Shown here one piece after another: positions 14,113 to 22,961 of a stretch of DNA of 35,996 bases. A program made the translations under genes and the position numbers. Each line of letters opens with the position of its first letter. The first letter of the stretch is position 1. This DNA is from Spirochaetia bacterium (GTDB taxonomy: Bacteria > Spirochaetota > Leptospiria > Leptospirales > Leptonemataceae). The notes under the pieces were generated by a model. It worked only from the letters and a program-made list of their open reading frames with translations, ran no database searches and was not told the DNA's origin. Location of the stretch: positions 42,982 to 78,977 of the forward strand of contig JAIOPQ010000086.1 of assembly GCA_021413825.1 (NCBI GenBank), read 5' to 3'.

Positions 14113-15379
14113 CTTTGCAGAACTTCATTCTCATCTGTATGGTTGCCTGACCGTTGACGATCTCTACTTCCTAGCTGAACGAAACACTCCGCGCTGGCAG
14201 ATATTTGTAGATTCATGGACTAAAGCGCATGGAACTCCTCCTGTAATGGACGGGCTCATGGATCCATCAAACCGTAGAATACTTGAAAAACATTATCATT
14301 TTAAATCAGCCTCAGATTTTCCAAAATTCCAGGCATGCTTTGATTTGATCATAGCTCTTTCGAGCACTGAGCCTGAGGAGTTACGTGAAATAGCCCTTCG
14401 CGTGGCTGCCCGTGAACCTGCAGTTCACGCCGAATACAGACAATTGCTTTCGCCTTTCTTACCCATGGACGACTTCAAGGCGCGGATGAAAGCACTGGCG
14501 CTTGCATTTGAAGAATCCAATCGCTTGAATCCAAAAAAAACAGCAAAACTTGCCGTATCAATTCCCAGGCGAATCGATCGAGCCAATGAATACTGGATCG
14601 CACTGCAAGACCTCTTACAGGAAGACGCAGTATCGCGTCAGATCGTTGGTGTAGATTTTTGTGCGCAGGAAGAAGGAAATCCGCCGAGTGCAATCGCACC
14701 ACTGCTTGCAAGCATTCAGTCCTTTAATACACAACATCCGGACAGAGCACTTGCCATCCTGTACCATGTAGGGGAGAGTTTTGCAGATAAGAGTGTCGAG
14801 TCAGCCGTCAGATGGATCGTAGAAGCTGCAAGGTTAGGCTGTCACAGATTGGGCCATGCAATTGCGCTTGGAATTGATCCTGAAATGTTTAGCCTGTCTA
14901 CTCGCCAGGAAATAGTCAGAGAGAGAATGGACCAGATTCAATTTGAATTAAGCGAATTGGATTCATTGCAGTCTGCCGGGCTTGAGCTTGAGCCGGATGC
15001 TCTGAAAGTTGAACTGGAGCAGCTGGAAAGATGTGGAACCGAGTCAGTTACAATTACCTACGATTCAAAAAGGGTGAGAAATCTGAAGTTGTTCCAGGAC
15101 TGGGCCATGCAAGAAATCAAGAAAACGCCAGCAATTATTGAAAGTTGTCCCACGTCCAACGTGCGCATTGCCGCAATTCAGGGAAGGCACCCAATTCACC
15201 GGTTTTTGGAGGCGGGGATTCCTGTAGTGATTGGGGCGGACGATCCGGGAATCTTTGATACGGATTTGCCGGGTGAGTTTCAGATCCTGGAAAGCTGGGG
15301 AATTTCTGCGGAGGAAATTGCAAAACTCAAGGCACGATCGCTAGAGGTTACTTCTGAAAAATTGGTAAGACGAGCGTAA
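14105..15379 (+). CDS. Adenosine deaminase-like metal-dependent purine hydrolase
   Basis: The 424-residue protein has the zinc and catalytic residues of the adenosine/AMP deaminase family in order: ELHSHLYG (His8, His10), YHVGES (His221, Glu224), RLGHAIALG (His251) and GADDPGIF (Asp379, Asp380). The family removes ammonia from adenosine or related purines in the cytoplasm. Between His251 and the Asp pair lie about 128 residues, against roughly 57 in classical enzymes; the extra part (about 265-325) is helical and coiled-coil-like. The substrate may therefore differ. The start is a TTG overlapping the previous gene's stop by 8 nt; it gives the correct N-terminus right before the HxH motif. Confidence 0.85.
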   Translation: MTDFAELHSHLYGCLTVDDLYFLAERNTPRWQIFVDSWTKAHGTPPVMDGLMDPSNRRILEKHYHFKSASDFPKFQACFDLIIALSSTEPEELREIALRVAAREPAVHAEYRQLLSPFLPMDDFKARMKALALAFEESNRLNPKKTAKLAVSIPRRIDRANEYWIALQDLLQEDAVSRQIVGVDFCAQEEGNPPSAIAPLLASIQSFNTQHPDRALAILYHVGESFADKSVESAVRWIVEAARLGCHRLGHAIALGIDPEMFSLSTRQEIVRERMDQIQFELSELDSLQSAGLELEPDALKVELEQLERCGTESVTITYDSKRVRNLKLFQDWAMQEIKKTPAIIESCPTSNVRIAAIQGRHPIHRFLEAGIPVVIGADDPGIFDTDLPGEFQILESWGISAEEIAKLKARSLEVTSEKLVRRA

Positions 15380-15400
15380 GGTTTTGCGCTTCTTCAGCGA

Positions 15401-15805
15401 TCAGGGTTCTTCGCGCTCGATGTATTTGCCTTTGCCGCGCGCTACAATCTTGCCGATTTCATTTTCAATTTCTGCGCGATTCTCAACCACGCGACGGTTC
15501 TTCTTAACAAACCATCCGCGCAAGTAAAGGTTTTCATCCAGAGTTGCTGACTGAAGATAACGAATTGTAAGCTCACCCGTTACGGTGTCAAAATTCATGG
15601 CTTCATTGATTCGAGCCATAATCTCATCGAGAATTACTGCAAGCACGCCAGGGTGAACTGAATCTTTCTCCCCGCGGAATTTTGCAGGGCAGCGATATTC
15701 GCCGTAGGCAGTTTTAGTATCTTCGTCAAAGGTGAGTTTCAGCTGGAGGCCGTCGTCATTGTCGACACCGGAGCCAAAGCCGCTACTAGGATCGCGTCCA
15801 GCCAT
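15401..15805 (-). CDS. Hotdog-fold thioesterase (PaaI/YbgC-like superfamily)
   Basis: A 134-residue single-hotdog protein. The central segment [23 protein letters not shown] (HPG...D/E) corresponds to the hotdog helix with its catalytic acidic residue. The strands [21 protein letters not shown] and [10 protein letters not shown] complete the fold. Substrate unknown, acyl-CoA likely. The ATG at 15805 is shared base for base with the divergent acyltransferase ATG (CATG, 15803-15806). A TTG 33 nt further out is less likely, and no clear RBS is seen. It is convergent with the deaminase gene, 21 bp apart. Confidence 0.82.
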   Translation of the reverse strand: MAGRDPSSGFGSGVDNDDGLQLKLTFDEDTKTAYGEYRCPAKFRGEKDSVHPGVLAVILDEIMARINEAMNFDTVTGELTIRYLQSATLDENLYLRGWFVKKNRRVVENRAEIENEIGKIVARGKGKYIEREEP

Positions 15806-16796
15806 GTTTCTAAAAATAGGTGGTTTCTTACAAGTCAATCTTTATTTTTTACCTGTGACCTGGCTGCGGCGACGACTGGAAGTTTGGTGCGTCCTTGGCT
15901 TCTTTTCCTTCTTCCGATTATTTCCTTATCCGGCCTCAGCGCGGTTCTGCGGGAAGGCCCTGGGGCGATTAGCCTGGGTTTTAAGTCCGCGCGTACGCAG
16001 ACGCAGTCTGTCAAATCTACAGATCGCCTTTCCTGATTACTCTTCCGATGAGGTGCGGGCTCTCGCACGCACAGCCTATGATTTTATGGGGAGGGTAATG
16101 TACGAGTTCATCTGGTCTGGCCGGGTATCGCGCGAGGAATTAGTTGCAAAAATTGAGTTTGAGCCCACCGGGCTCGCCGCATTTGAGCGTGCGTATGCAG
16201 CCGGAAAGGGCGTGGTGTTTGTAACAGGACATCTTGGAAACTGGGAGATACTGTCGCATGCACTGGTGTTGCACGGATTCAAATTGAATGCGTATGCGGC
16301 TGTACTTGCAAACGACTATGCACATCGCTATGTTGAAAAATTGCGAACCAGGTTTGGCGCAAAGTTTCACGCACCGCGCATGATTACGAGCCCGGACCTG
16401 CTTCGAGCACTTAAACGAGGGGAAGTGGCAGGTTTTGTTGCGGATCAAAATGCTGGCGGTCGCGGGCTCTTTGTCCGGTATATGGGCCAGCTTGCGTCCA
16501 CGCACAAGGGACCTGCATCGTATGCTGCGATTTCTCGAGTTCCCATTTTCTTCGGTGTCTGTCTTGCAAAGCCTGACGGAACATTTCGCGTGGAGCTGAT
16601 TGATCTGGGCGCCGGGCCTAAGAAAGATTTACCTTCAATTCTACGCTTCACGGCGCGCTGGGTAGGTTTACTCGAAAAGTATGTGCGGAAATATCCCGAG
16701 CAATATTTCTGGATGCATCATAGATGGAAGAGCAGGCCGGGGCCGGACTCGGCTGTGTCCGAATCCATTGATTCAGAATTAGAACCATATGCTTGA
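15804..16796 (+). CDS. LpxL/HtrB-family lipid A (lysophospholipid) acyltransferase
   Basis: The 330-residue protein has an N-terminal membrane anchor (about 20-45), then the family motifs: [12 protein letters not shown], the catalytic HLGNWE (H-x4-E) in [17 protein letters not shown], and [16 protein letters not shown] followed by THKGPASYA. The C-terminal [12 protein letters not shown] is characteristic. It transfers a secondary fatty acid to lipid A or a related glycolipid at the inner membrane. The ATG at 15804 overlaps the divergent thioesterase ATG; a GTG at 15855, nearer the anchor, is an alternative start. A rhomboid gene follows after 45 bp. Confidence 0.9.
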   Translation: MFLKIGGFLQVNLYFLPVTWLRRRLEVWCVLGFFSFFRLFPYPASARFCGKALGRLAWVLSPRVRRRSLSNLQIAFPDYSSDEVRALARTAYDFMGRVMYEFIWSGRVSREELVAKIEFEPTGLAAFERAYAAGKGVVFVTGHLGNWEILSHALVLHGFKLNAYAAVLANDYAHRYVEKLRTRFGAKFHAPRMITSPDLLRALKRGEVAGFVADQNAGGRGLFVRYMGQLASTHKGPASYAAISRVPIFFGVCLAKPDGTFRVELIDLGAGPKKDLPSILRFTARWVGLLEKYVRKYPEQYFWMHHRWKSRPGPDSAVSESIDSELEPYA

Positions 16797-16841
16797 AAAA
16801 ACGCTGTCTGGAAAGCTCGCACTGCGTATCCTGGTGATGGC

Positions 16842-17669
16842 ATGAAACAGCCCGTTACTAAAATCCTGGTTGCAACAAGTGTTTTGATTCACGTCTTCGT
16901 CTGGTATCTGCTTCCGATGATTTCAGGTTCGGGGGCCGCGCATGATTTTGTGAATCGCTTTGCCCTTCTGCCTGTTGAGTTCCGCGATGGTGCTGTCTGG
17001 CAGCCATTGACGGCTGTTTTTCTCCATACTGGGATCCTTCATCTGGTTTTCTGTATGGTTACTCTGTGGAGTCTGGGGCAGGCAGTTGAGAACACCCTGG
17101 GGTCAATGCGCTACGGTTGGCTTTGTTTTGTGACCGCTTCTACAAGCTCACTTGCAGTCATTTTCATTCAGCCAGAACTGGAACATCCAGGCATGGGAAC
17201 CTCTGGATTGATCATGGGACTACTCGGTGCGCTTGCTGTTTATTATCCTAACTCAACAATCCTGGTATTTTTCCTATCAATGCGCGCACGGACGGCTGCA
17301 ATTGTGTTTGGTGCGCTCTCAATTCTACTGCCTCTATTTGGAATTGTTGAATCAATTTCACCTGTAAATCACATAGCCGGGCTGATTGCTGGTGTCCTGT
17401 ATGCTCGCTTTGCCCTTGGGCTTCGCTACGGCGCTCAGAATCTAAATCCGCAGGAAGACAACTTCCTGAGAAAGAAACTCATGGAACAAGATCGAGTGCG
17501 TGAGTTGTTTGATGGTATGAAGCGTGTGCGCCCGGAGCGCTGGCAAACGCAGGATTATCCCCAGGAGAAGGTCATAAATCCAACCCCGGAAGAAACACAG
17601 GCTCCGCCAGCGGGGGACGCGAAGCGATTGCACTACGATCCAACAACCGGTAAATTCTTCTTCAGATAA
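16842..17669 (+). CDS. Rhomboid-family intramembrane protease
   Basis: A 275-residue protein with six predicted membrane helices and a cytoplasmic tail of about 80 residues. The catalytic pair is present: Ser121 in GMGTSGLIMG (equivalent to GxSG) and His177 in VNHIAGLIAGVLYAR. The WQPLTAVFLHTGILHLVF segment matches the L1/helix-2 region. At the oxyanion position four residues after His67, where GlpG has Asn154, this protein has Cys71. It should cleave membrane proteins within the bilayer if active. The tail carries charged helices and TTGKFFFR at the end. Its stop codon directly abuts the stop of the convergent SpoIIE gene. Confidence 0.88.
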   Translation: MKQPVTKILVATSVLIHVFVWYLLPMISGSGAAHDFVNRFALLPVEFRDGAVWQPLTAVFLHTGILHLVFCMVTLWSLGQAVENTLGSMRYGWLCFVTASTSSLAVIFIQPELEHPGMGTSGLIMGLLGALAVYYPNSTILVFFLSMRARTAAIVFGALSILLPLFGIVESISPVNHIAGLIAGVLYARFALGLRYGAQNLNPQEDNFLRKKLMEQDRVRELFDGMKRVRPERWQTQDYPQEKVINPTPEETQAPPAGDAKRLHYDPTTGKFFFR

Positions 17670-20183
17670 TCAATCGCTCTCCTGAATTTCCGAAAGTGAA
17701 GCCTTGAGGCGAGTGACTCCAGGATGCTTAGGGTCGATCGCTTCTGCCCGCGCCAGATTTGACCTGGCGCGATCCGTGTTGCCCGTTAAGCGATAAAGCT
17801 CTCCGAGTAAGAGCAAGTTTCCAATATGACCTGGCTGCCTCAGACGCAGGCGTTCTGCCATGTCGGCCGCCTTAAGCGCATCCTTGCGCGTTTGCGCAGT
17901 TTGACGCATTGCAAGGGCCAATTGAAACAGTATCTCCGAGTTTCCGGGCTCTACCTCATGTGCTTGCTCGAGATGCGCTACGGCCGTCTTCCAATCCTTT
18001 TGTTGAATAGCGATTTTCGAAGCATCGATTAGCCCCGCAGAGTTAGATCGCCCTGCGCCTGAGCCCGTGTAGTCTACCCGAAGGAGTGAAAGATCATCCG
18101 TGATTTCTCCGCGTGCCTTGATGCTTTCGAATATGAGTTCCAGATCACCCTTTCCGGATTCTACAAGATTAAGAAAGAGTTCACTGTCTTCGCTGATGAT
18201 TCTATTCCCGTTAGGATCAACTCCAATGGCTATGTCGTCTCGCCCGTCCGATCCCATTATCACAATATCACCAGGGCCCAGTTGCAGAGTCCCGATGCTC
18301 AAACCAGAATCAAGCCCCTGGATGCCGATTTTCCTGAGATAGTCTGCGTCCCGTTCGATGAAGCTAGCCTTACCATCGCGGTAGAGCACCGTGTAGGGAT
18401 GCTCAGCGTTTATAAAGTAGAATAGCCCGGTTGAGTCGTCTACAAGGCCAATGACTGCAGAAATCATCATGCTTCCATCGAATGACACAAACACATTCTG
18501 CAATTCTATGAAACATTCCTTAAGCCATTGCTCCGGATGACGATCCGACAGCAAACCCTGCGATTGCGATCTGGCCACAACGTTCTTAAATACAGTTCCA
18601 AGAACAAGGGCCCCACCGGCACCCTGCATGGATTTTCCCATTGCATCTGCATTGATTAGGGCAGTGTACGGTCTGCCTTTCAATTCAACCGAATACGTAG
18701 ATACCACATCTCCGCCAATGTCAGAGGACCATTTCTTGAAGATAAATTTCTTTTTCTGTTCAATGATCATTGTGGCTGAAACGGTATCCGACATTGCGTG
18801 GATGCCGTTTAACGGTTTTAGTAGCAAAGAAGTCAAAAAGTAATCCCCGTCCTGCTGAACCTTCAGATTTCGCACTTCGTTTAGTGTGTTGTTGAGTTCT
18901 TCCGTTCGCTTCTGCACCTTTCCTTCCAGGTTTTTGTTCAGATCCTCCACCTGTTCATTGAGGCGTACAAAACGATTGGCCAGAACCAGTGCAAGACTCA
19001 TTACAAAGAAAATGAATGCAAATCCAGTAACGCGCGGTGTATTGATCAATGCCCGGCTGCTTAAAATGTCCAGAATCATTCCGCTCAGTACGATTAAAAG
19101 ACCCATGAGCATGAAGAATGCGTCCCGGTCCTTGCGAAGCAGGCGATAAACTATGATTCCAATCATCGCGATAATCAAAATTAGCCACAGGGGTTGCACG
19201 AGTTTGATATTGATCTGGTTTAGTAATCTCACGTCCGTGGTGATCATAGAAAAGATTGCCAGGACTAACTGAATTGCAGATGGAATTGCAGTCACAATAT
19301 CAAGTATGCGCACGAATCGATTGCGCGGTAGTTCAAAGTAGGTTCGAATAAAATAGTACATTAGCGGAATGAGTAGAAAGAGCAGCCCGTACTCGAGTTG
19401 TTTGCAGAATAGAAAATCCCAATCCAGTATGTTTTTAAACTGAGTGCGTAGAAACTGATAAATTACTAGAATCCATACAAATAGTCCAAAGAGTAAGTTT
19501 TCTCGTTCCTTGCGTCTTCTTAGAAACAAGAACAGGAAGTAACTGCCCGCCGTAAAATACAGAACCAGAAATCCGGCCTCACGGAAATTGTAGATATAGA
19601 AATCCTTGTACATTGCATCTGCCGGGCCAATCGATGTATGGTCTTTCTGGATTCCAACTTCCTCCGGGAAGTACCGGCGGGTTTGAACAAGTATTTCATT
19701 CATGCCCTGCTTTAGAATTCCGGAGGGAATTCTGTAGATGCGTAATTTGTCATACGCTTCCGGCGTGGGCGCATCCCATTTCCCAGACGATGCAATAAAC
19801 TTGCCGTTTACGTAGACTCTGTCCTTATCGGTAATCACACCTAGCCTGAGGGCAACGTCATCCGGCACCGGCCCTGTAAGGATGAAAGATTTCCGTAGCC
19901 ATGCAATCTCCGGAGCCTGCTTCTTATTCTGAAAATGGCTAACTGTTGGAATCGAAACGTTCTCCCAGATCTTATCGGGGCTATCAATTCCGGTTTGTAT
20001 CTGCTTCTGCCGATCATCCGTTAGACGAAATTCTTCTGCAGTGGCCCACCAGGTATGTGTGTCCGTAGAATCCAATAGGACTTCAGTGTTTAAGTCCTGA
20101 ATCTCCTGGGTTTGAAATGCCGGATTCGCGCCAGCGGAAGCTGTGAAGAGCAATAAGGCCGCAATAAATAGAAACGATCGCAT
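17670..20183 (-). CDS. Membrane sensor phosphatase: signal peptide, 7TMR-DISM-type sensor, SpoIIE PP2C, TPR
   Basis: An 837-residue modular receptor. Residues 1-19 form a signal peptide. Residues 55-190 are a periplasmic jelly-roll (LRLGVITDKDRVYVNGKFIA resembles the beta-galactosidase-type ligand-binding fold). Residues 205-405 hold seven helices of the 7TMR-DISM class. Residues 405-445 are coiled coil (LNEQVEDLNKNLEGKVQKR). Residues 465-705 are a SpoIIE/PP2C phosphatase with GGDVVSTYSV, DAMGKSMQGAGGALV, NAEHPYTVLYRDG, IVIMGSDGRDDI and EITDDLSLLRV metal-site motifs. Residues 720-830 are about three TPRs. It should read an extracytoplasmic signal and dephosphorylate a STAS antagonist. Two STAS genes are in the window. 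Confidence 0.9.
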   Translation of the reverse strand: MRSFLFIAALLLFTASAGANPAFQTQEIQDLNTEVLLDSTDTHTWWATAEEFRLTDDRQKQIQTGIDSPDKIWENVSIPTVSHFQNKKQAPEIAWLRKSFILTGPVPDDVALRLGVITDKDRVYVNGKFIASSGKWDAPTPEAYDKLRIYRIPSGILKQGMNEILVQTRRYFPEEVGIQKDHTSIGPADAMYKDFYIYNFREAGFLVLYFTAGSYFLFLFLRRRKERENLLFGLFVWILVIYQFLRTQFKNILDWDFLFCKQLEYGLLFLLIPLMYYFIRTYFELPRNRFVRILDIVTAIPSAIQLVLAIFSMITTDVRLLNQINIKLVQPLWLILIIAMIGIIVYRLLRKDRDAFFMLMGLLIVLSGMILDILSSRALINTPRVTGFAFIFFVMSLALVLANRFVRLNEQVEDLNKNLEGKVQKRTEELNNTLNEVRNLKVQQDGDYFLTSLLLKPLNGIHAMSDTVSATMIIEQKKKFIFKKWSSDIGGDVVSTYSVELKGRPYTALINADAMGKSMQGAGGALVLGTVFKNVVARSQSQGLLSDRHPEQWLKECFIELQNVFVSFDGSMMISAVIGLVDDSTGLFYFINAEHPYTVLYRDGKASFIERDADYLRKIGIQGLDSGLSIGTLQLGPGDIVIMGSDGRDDIAIGVDPNGNRIISEDSELFLNLVESGKGDLELIFESIKARGEITDDLSLLRVDYTGSGAGRSNSAGLIDASKIAIQQKDWKTAVAHLEQAHEVEPGNSEILFQLALAMRQTAQTRKDALKAADMAERLRLRQPGHIGNLLLLGELYRLTGNTDRARSNLARAEAIDPKHPGVTRLKASLSEIQESD

Positions 20184-20224
20184 AGCGCAGGATGTGGCTG
20201 GAGGCGATCTATTGAAAAGAAATT

Positions 20225-20260
20225 AAAAAAGAACAACGTTAGGCTACACCGAAGAGCCTA
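20225..20260 (-). terminator. Possible terminator after the TPR/AAA genes
   Basis: Read on the minus strand, TAGGCT and AGCCTA (20255-20260 and 20240-20245) enclose a 9-nt loop, and a run of six T follows about 9 nt later (20225-20230). The hairpin lies 3 nt past the TPR membrane gene stop. The gap between stem and T run is longer than usual, so termination may be weak. If real, it separates the AAA/TPR pair from the SpoIIE gene. Confidence 0.4.
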
Positions 20261-20263
20261 GTT

Positions 20264-21535
20264 TTACATTGGTTGATTTAGGGCCCGGACATTGCAGAGC
20301 CAGGTGGTTCCCACGACTCCAACGATTGCGAAGGTAGTTACGGAATTTACCAGTCCAGGATCGATTGCATCTGGCCTGAGCGTTGCAAAGATTTCAAGTC
20401 CCCCGGCCAGGATTGCAAGTAGCCCCGCGCCGCCGAATAAGAGGGCGCCAGCCCTCGACTCATTCGTGAACGTATATGCAAAGGGGAACGCGGCTCCAAT
20501 CATTGCAGAGCCCAGAATTGTCCAGATATGTGAACTCAGCGCGAATCCTGCAGCCAACGAAATGATACCCAGGACTACAGGTGCACCCACGAATACCGCT
20601 TCAACGCGCTCCCGGAATTTCAGGGCATATCTTGCGAATCGATCTGTGAGCAGGATGAAGTTTCCAACTCCCTGCGCAACATGAACCCAGAGTACAAACA
20701 GAAAATACAGGGCACCGATTGCAATTCCGATGGGAGCTGCAGCGCCAGTAAACAGAGGTCGCACAAATCGCACAAACAGCATGAGGCCAATGATTACGGC
20801 CCATCGTGTCTTTTCGCTCAGGCGTTGCATCCAGAAACAATACTTCAAATACGCGCGATAGAAAACGGAGCGAGCTTTGAACGAGTGTAGTAGTCCTTCG
20901 CGCGCACCGTCCATGTTTGGATCGAGTCGCAATGCCTCTCTGAAATGATCTTCGGCGCGTCTTGTGTCGCTTGATTGCAATGCAGCCCAACCCGCAGTTG
21001 CATGCGTGTACGCGTCCTCTGGATCGCGCGCAAGCATATCGTCTACGTGGGCCCGGTTCTGGGCCATTTTGTTCTGCAGGCGAAGCGCATGCGCAAGGGC
21101 ATTTCCAGCAAACACATTCTCAGGATCGATTGAAAGAGCCATGCGCGCTGCTTCTTCTGTCTCTGGCCATTTTTCCATGGCCATGCTTGCCTGCGCTACG
21201 GCGCAATGCGCATACGCAGAGTTGGGATCGAGCGACACGGCTTCCCTGGCTTCATTACGAGCTTCGTTTTCTTTTTCTGCACCCACAAGGATGAACGATT
21301 TGAGTGCTCTGTGATCAGATTCATTTGGCTCAAGTGCAATAGCCTGCGAAATAGAGTCGATCGCCTGGTTAAGTTTCTCCTGGTGAAACTGACAGGCCGC
21401 CAGCGCATGAAATGCAAGTGCGTTGTTTGGCTCTGTACTTAGAGCGCCCTTGATATACTCTTCTGCTTCCGCATAACGTCGTTGTTCTTTTAATAGCAGG
21501 CCACGCGCAAGATTTCCGGATGGATCGTATGACAT
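20264..21535 (-). CDS. TPR protein with C-terminal membrane domain, partner of the AAA+ ATPase
   Basis: A 423-residue protein. Residues 5-215 form about six tetratricopeptide repeats (AEAEEYIKGALSTEPNNALA; AIDSISQAIALEPNESDH; AEDHFREALRLDPNMDGA). A conserved-looking linker follows (SVFYRAYLKYCFWMQRLSEK, about 223-242), then five or six membrane helices from 245 to 415. The TPRs should face the cytoplasm. The ATG lies one base after the TGA of the TPR-AAA gene, which implies translational coupling and a shared complex. No enzymatic domain is seen; it looks like a membrane platform for the ATPase. I know this layout only as uncharacterised TPR proteins. Confidence 0.82.
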   Translation of the reverse strand: MSYDPSGNLARGLLLKEQRRYAEAEEYIKGALSTEPNNALAFHALAACQFHQEKLNQAIDSISQAIALEPNESDHRALKSFILVGAEKENEARNEAREAVSLDPNSAYAHCAVAQASMAMEKWPETEEAARMALSIDPENVFAGNALAHALRLQNKMAQNRAHVDDMLARDPEDAYTHATAGWAALQSSDTRRAEDHFREALRLDPNMDGAREGLLHSFKARSVFYRAYLKYCFWMQRLSEKTRWAVIIGLMLFVRFVRPLFTGAAAPIGIAIGALYFLFVLWVHVAQGVGNFILLTDRFARYALKFRERVEAVFVGAPVVLGIISLAAGFALSSHIWTILGSAMIGAAFPFAYTFTNESRAGALLFGGAGLLAILAGGLEIFATLRPDAIDPGLVNSVTTFAIVGVVGTTWLCNVRALNQPM

Positions 21536-21536
21536 A

Positions 21537-22868
21537 TCAATTTCCTGGTTTAGTAATGCCGAGGAAGGTCAGGATATCGTTGTAAAATCCGCTTTGATTT
21601 GAATACATTGCGTAATTACGCGCGCTTTCAAACCAGGCTTTTGTGGAAGGCTGAATGCTTTTAGCGCTCTTGATTAGTTCATCCGTCGTGATTGGATGCA
21701 TCTTGTTTTCTTTCATGGCTTGCGCCAGGCAGCGTTCAATTGTAAGGTCAAACACCAGTTTCAGATCTGCACCAGAGAAATCTTTTGTCTTTTTTGCAAT
21801 CGAGGCAACATCAAGGGAATTGGTAGGCTTCCCCTCTGCCATGAGTGATACAATGTTCTTGCGAGCTGTTTCATCCGGTGGAGGAACAAACAAGATTCTA
21901 TCAAATCTCCCAGGCCTGCGAAACGCAGGATCGATATGCCATGGAGCATTCGTAGCACCGAGTACGAGAAGGCCTTCGTTCGATCCATTTGTGCCGTCGA
22001 GTTCTGCAAGAAATTGATTGATGAGTGTGCGGCCGGCGCTGCGTTTCATATCGTTTCTGTCTGCTGCAAGTGCATCGACTTCATCAAAGAAAAGTACAGC
22101 AGGAGTATTCGCGCGGGCCAGTTCAAATATCTGATGCAGGTTCTTCTCGCTATTCCCAAGATATAGATCCAGGATTTCATGAATCCCAATCGATAGGAAA
22201 CGTGCGTTGATTTCACCTGCGGTGGCCCGTGAAAGCATGGTCTTTCCACAGCCAGGTGGACCATAGAGTAGAACGCCTCCTCCAGGTTTTTTGCCATACG
22301 CGCGAAACAAATCCGGATTCTTCATTGGGTAAAGGATCTTCATTCGAATTTCCTCTTTCACAGCTTCCATGCCGCCCACGCCCTGGAACGTCAGTGTTGG
22401 CGATTCAAAAGCCCCGTCAGCTGTCATGTCCGGTTCCTGGACGGGCCGCGCATCTGCTGTAACTTTAACCGGTTTTTTATTTACGATCTCTTCTTCAAGG
22501 TCAGGATCGCGCAGTCCAGAATCGAGTATCAGGGCTTCTTCGTATTTTTTACGCGCTTCTGCTTCGCGTCCTTCTGCGTGTAGCAGCTGTGCGAGGAATA
22601 GACGAGCCGGGGCAAATCCAGGAAATCGCTCCACGATAACTTCTGATCTGACGATTGCTTCTGAACGTTTTCCCAGAAGTTGAATCGCGCGCGCAATTCC
22701 GAGCATGGCTTCTGGCAGATTCCCGTCGATTGCCAGGGCTTGTTCGAACGTCTGGCGAGCTTCGGTTGCGTTTGATTCTTTCAAACACGACTCACCAAAC
22801 AATAGTAAGAGGGGAACATTATCCGGTGACTGCTGGAGGGCGCGCCTGAGTGCGTCTAGGTCGGACAT
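21537..22868 (-). CDS. TPR-AAA+ ATPase (Cdc48/FtsH-like ATPase module)
   Basis: The 443-residue protein joins three N-terminal TPRs (about 5-120) to one classic AAA+ module (about 160-400). Motifs: FQGVGGMEAVKEEI entry, Walker A GPPGCGKT (203-210), pore loop LDLYLGNS, Walker B VLFFDEVDAL, sensor 1 GATNAPW and arginine finger RRPGRFDRI, then the helical lid. There is no protease domain, so it would act as an unfoldase or remodelling ATPase, recruited through the TPRs. The ATG at 22868 is preferred over an in-frame TTG two codons earlier. The membrane TPR gene follows at once; 93 bp upstream ends the STAS gene of the sigma-like operon. Confidence 0.9.
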   Translation of the reverse strand: MSDLDALRRALQQSPDNVPLLLLFGESCLKESNATEARQTFEQALAIDGNLPEAMLGIARAIQLLGKRSEAIVRSEVIVERFPGFAPARLFLAQLLHAEGREAEARKKYEEALILDSGLRDPDLEEEIVNKKPVKVTADARPVQEPDMTADGAFESPTLTFQGVGGMEAVKEEIRMKILYPMKNPDLFRAYGKKPGGGVLLYGPPGCGKTMLSRATAGEINARFLSIGIHEILDLYLGNSEKNLHQIFELARANTPAVLFFDEVDALAADRNDMKRSAGRTLINQFLAELDGTNGSNEGLLVLGATNAPWHIDPAFRRPGRFDRILFVPPPDETARKNIVSLMAEGKPTNSLDVASIAKKTKDFSGADLKLVFDLTIERCLAQAMKENKMHPITTDELIKSAKSIQPSTKAWFESARNYAMYSNQSGFYNDILTFLGITKPGN

Positions 22869-22961
22869 GGTCAACCAAGCCCCCGAGCCTTCAGACGGTC
22901 AATCGAAACGATCCTTACCATGCCCATCTGTGGATGGTCTTTTTGAAATGGTCTTGCGGGT

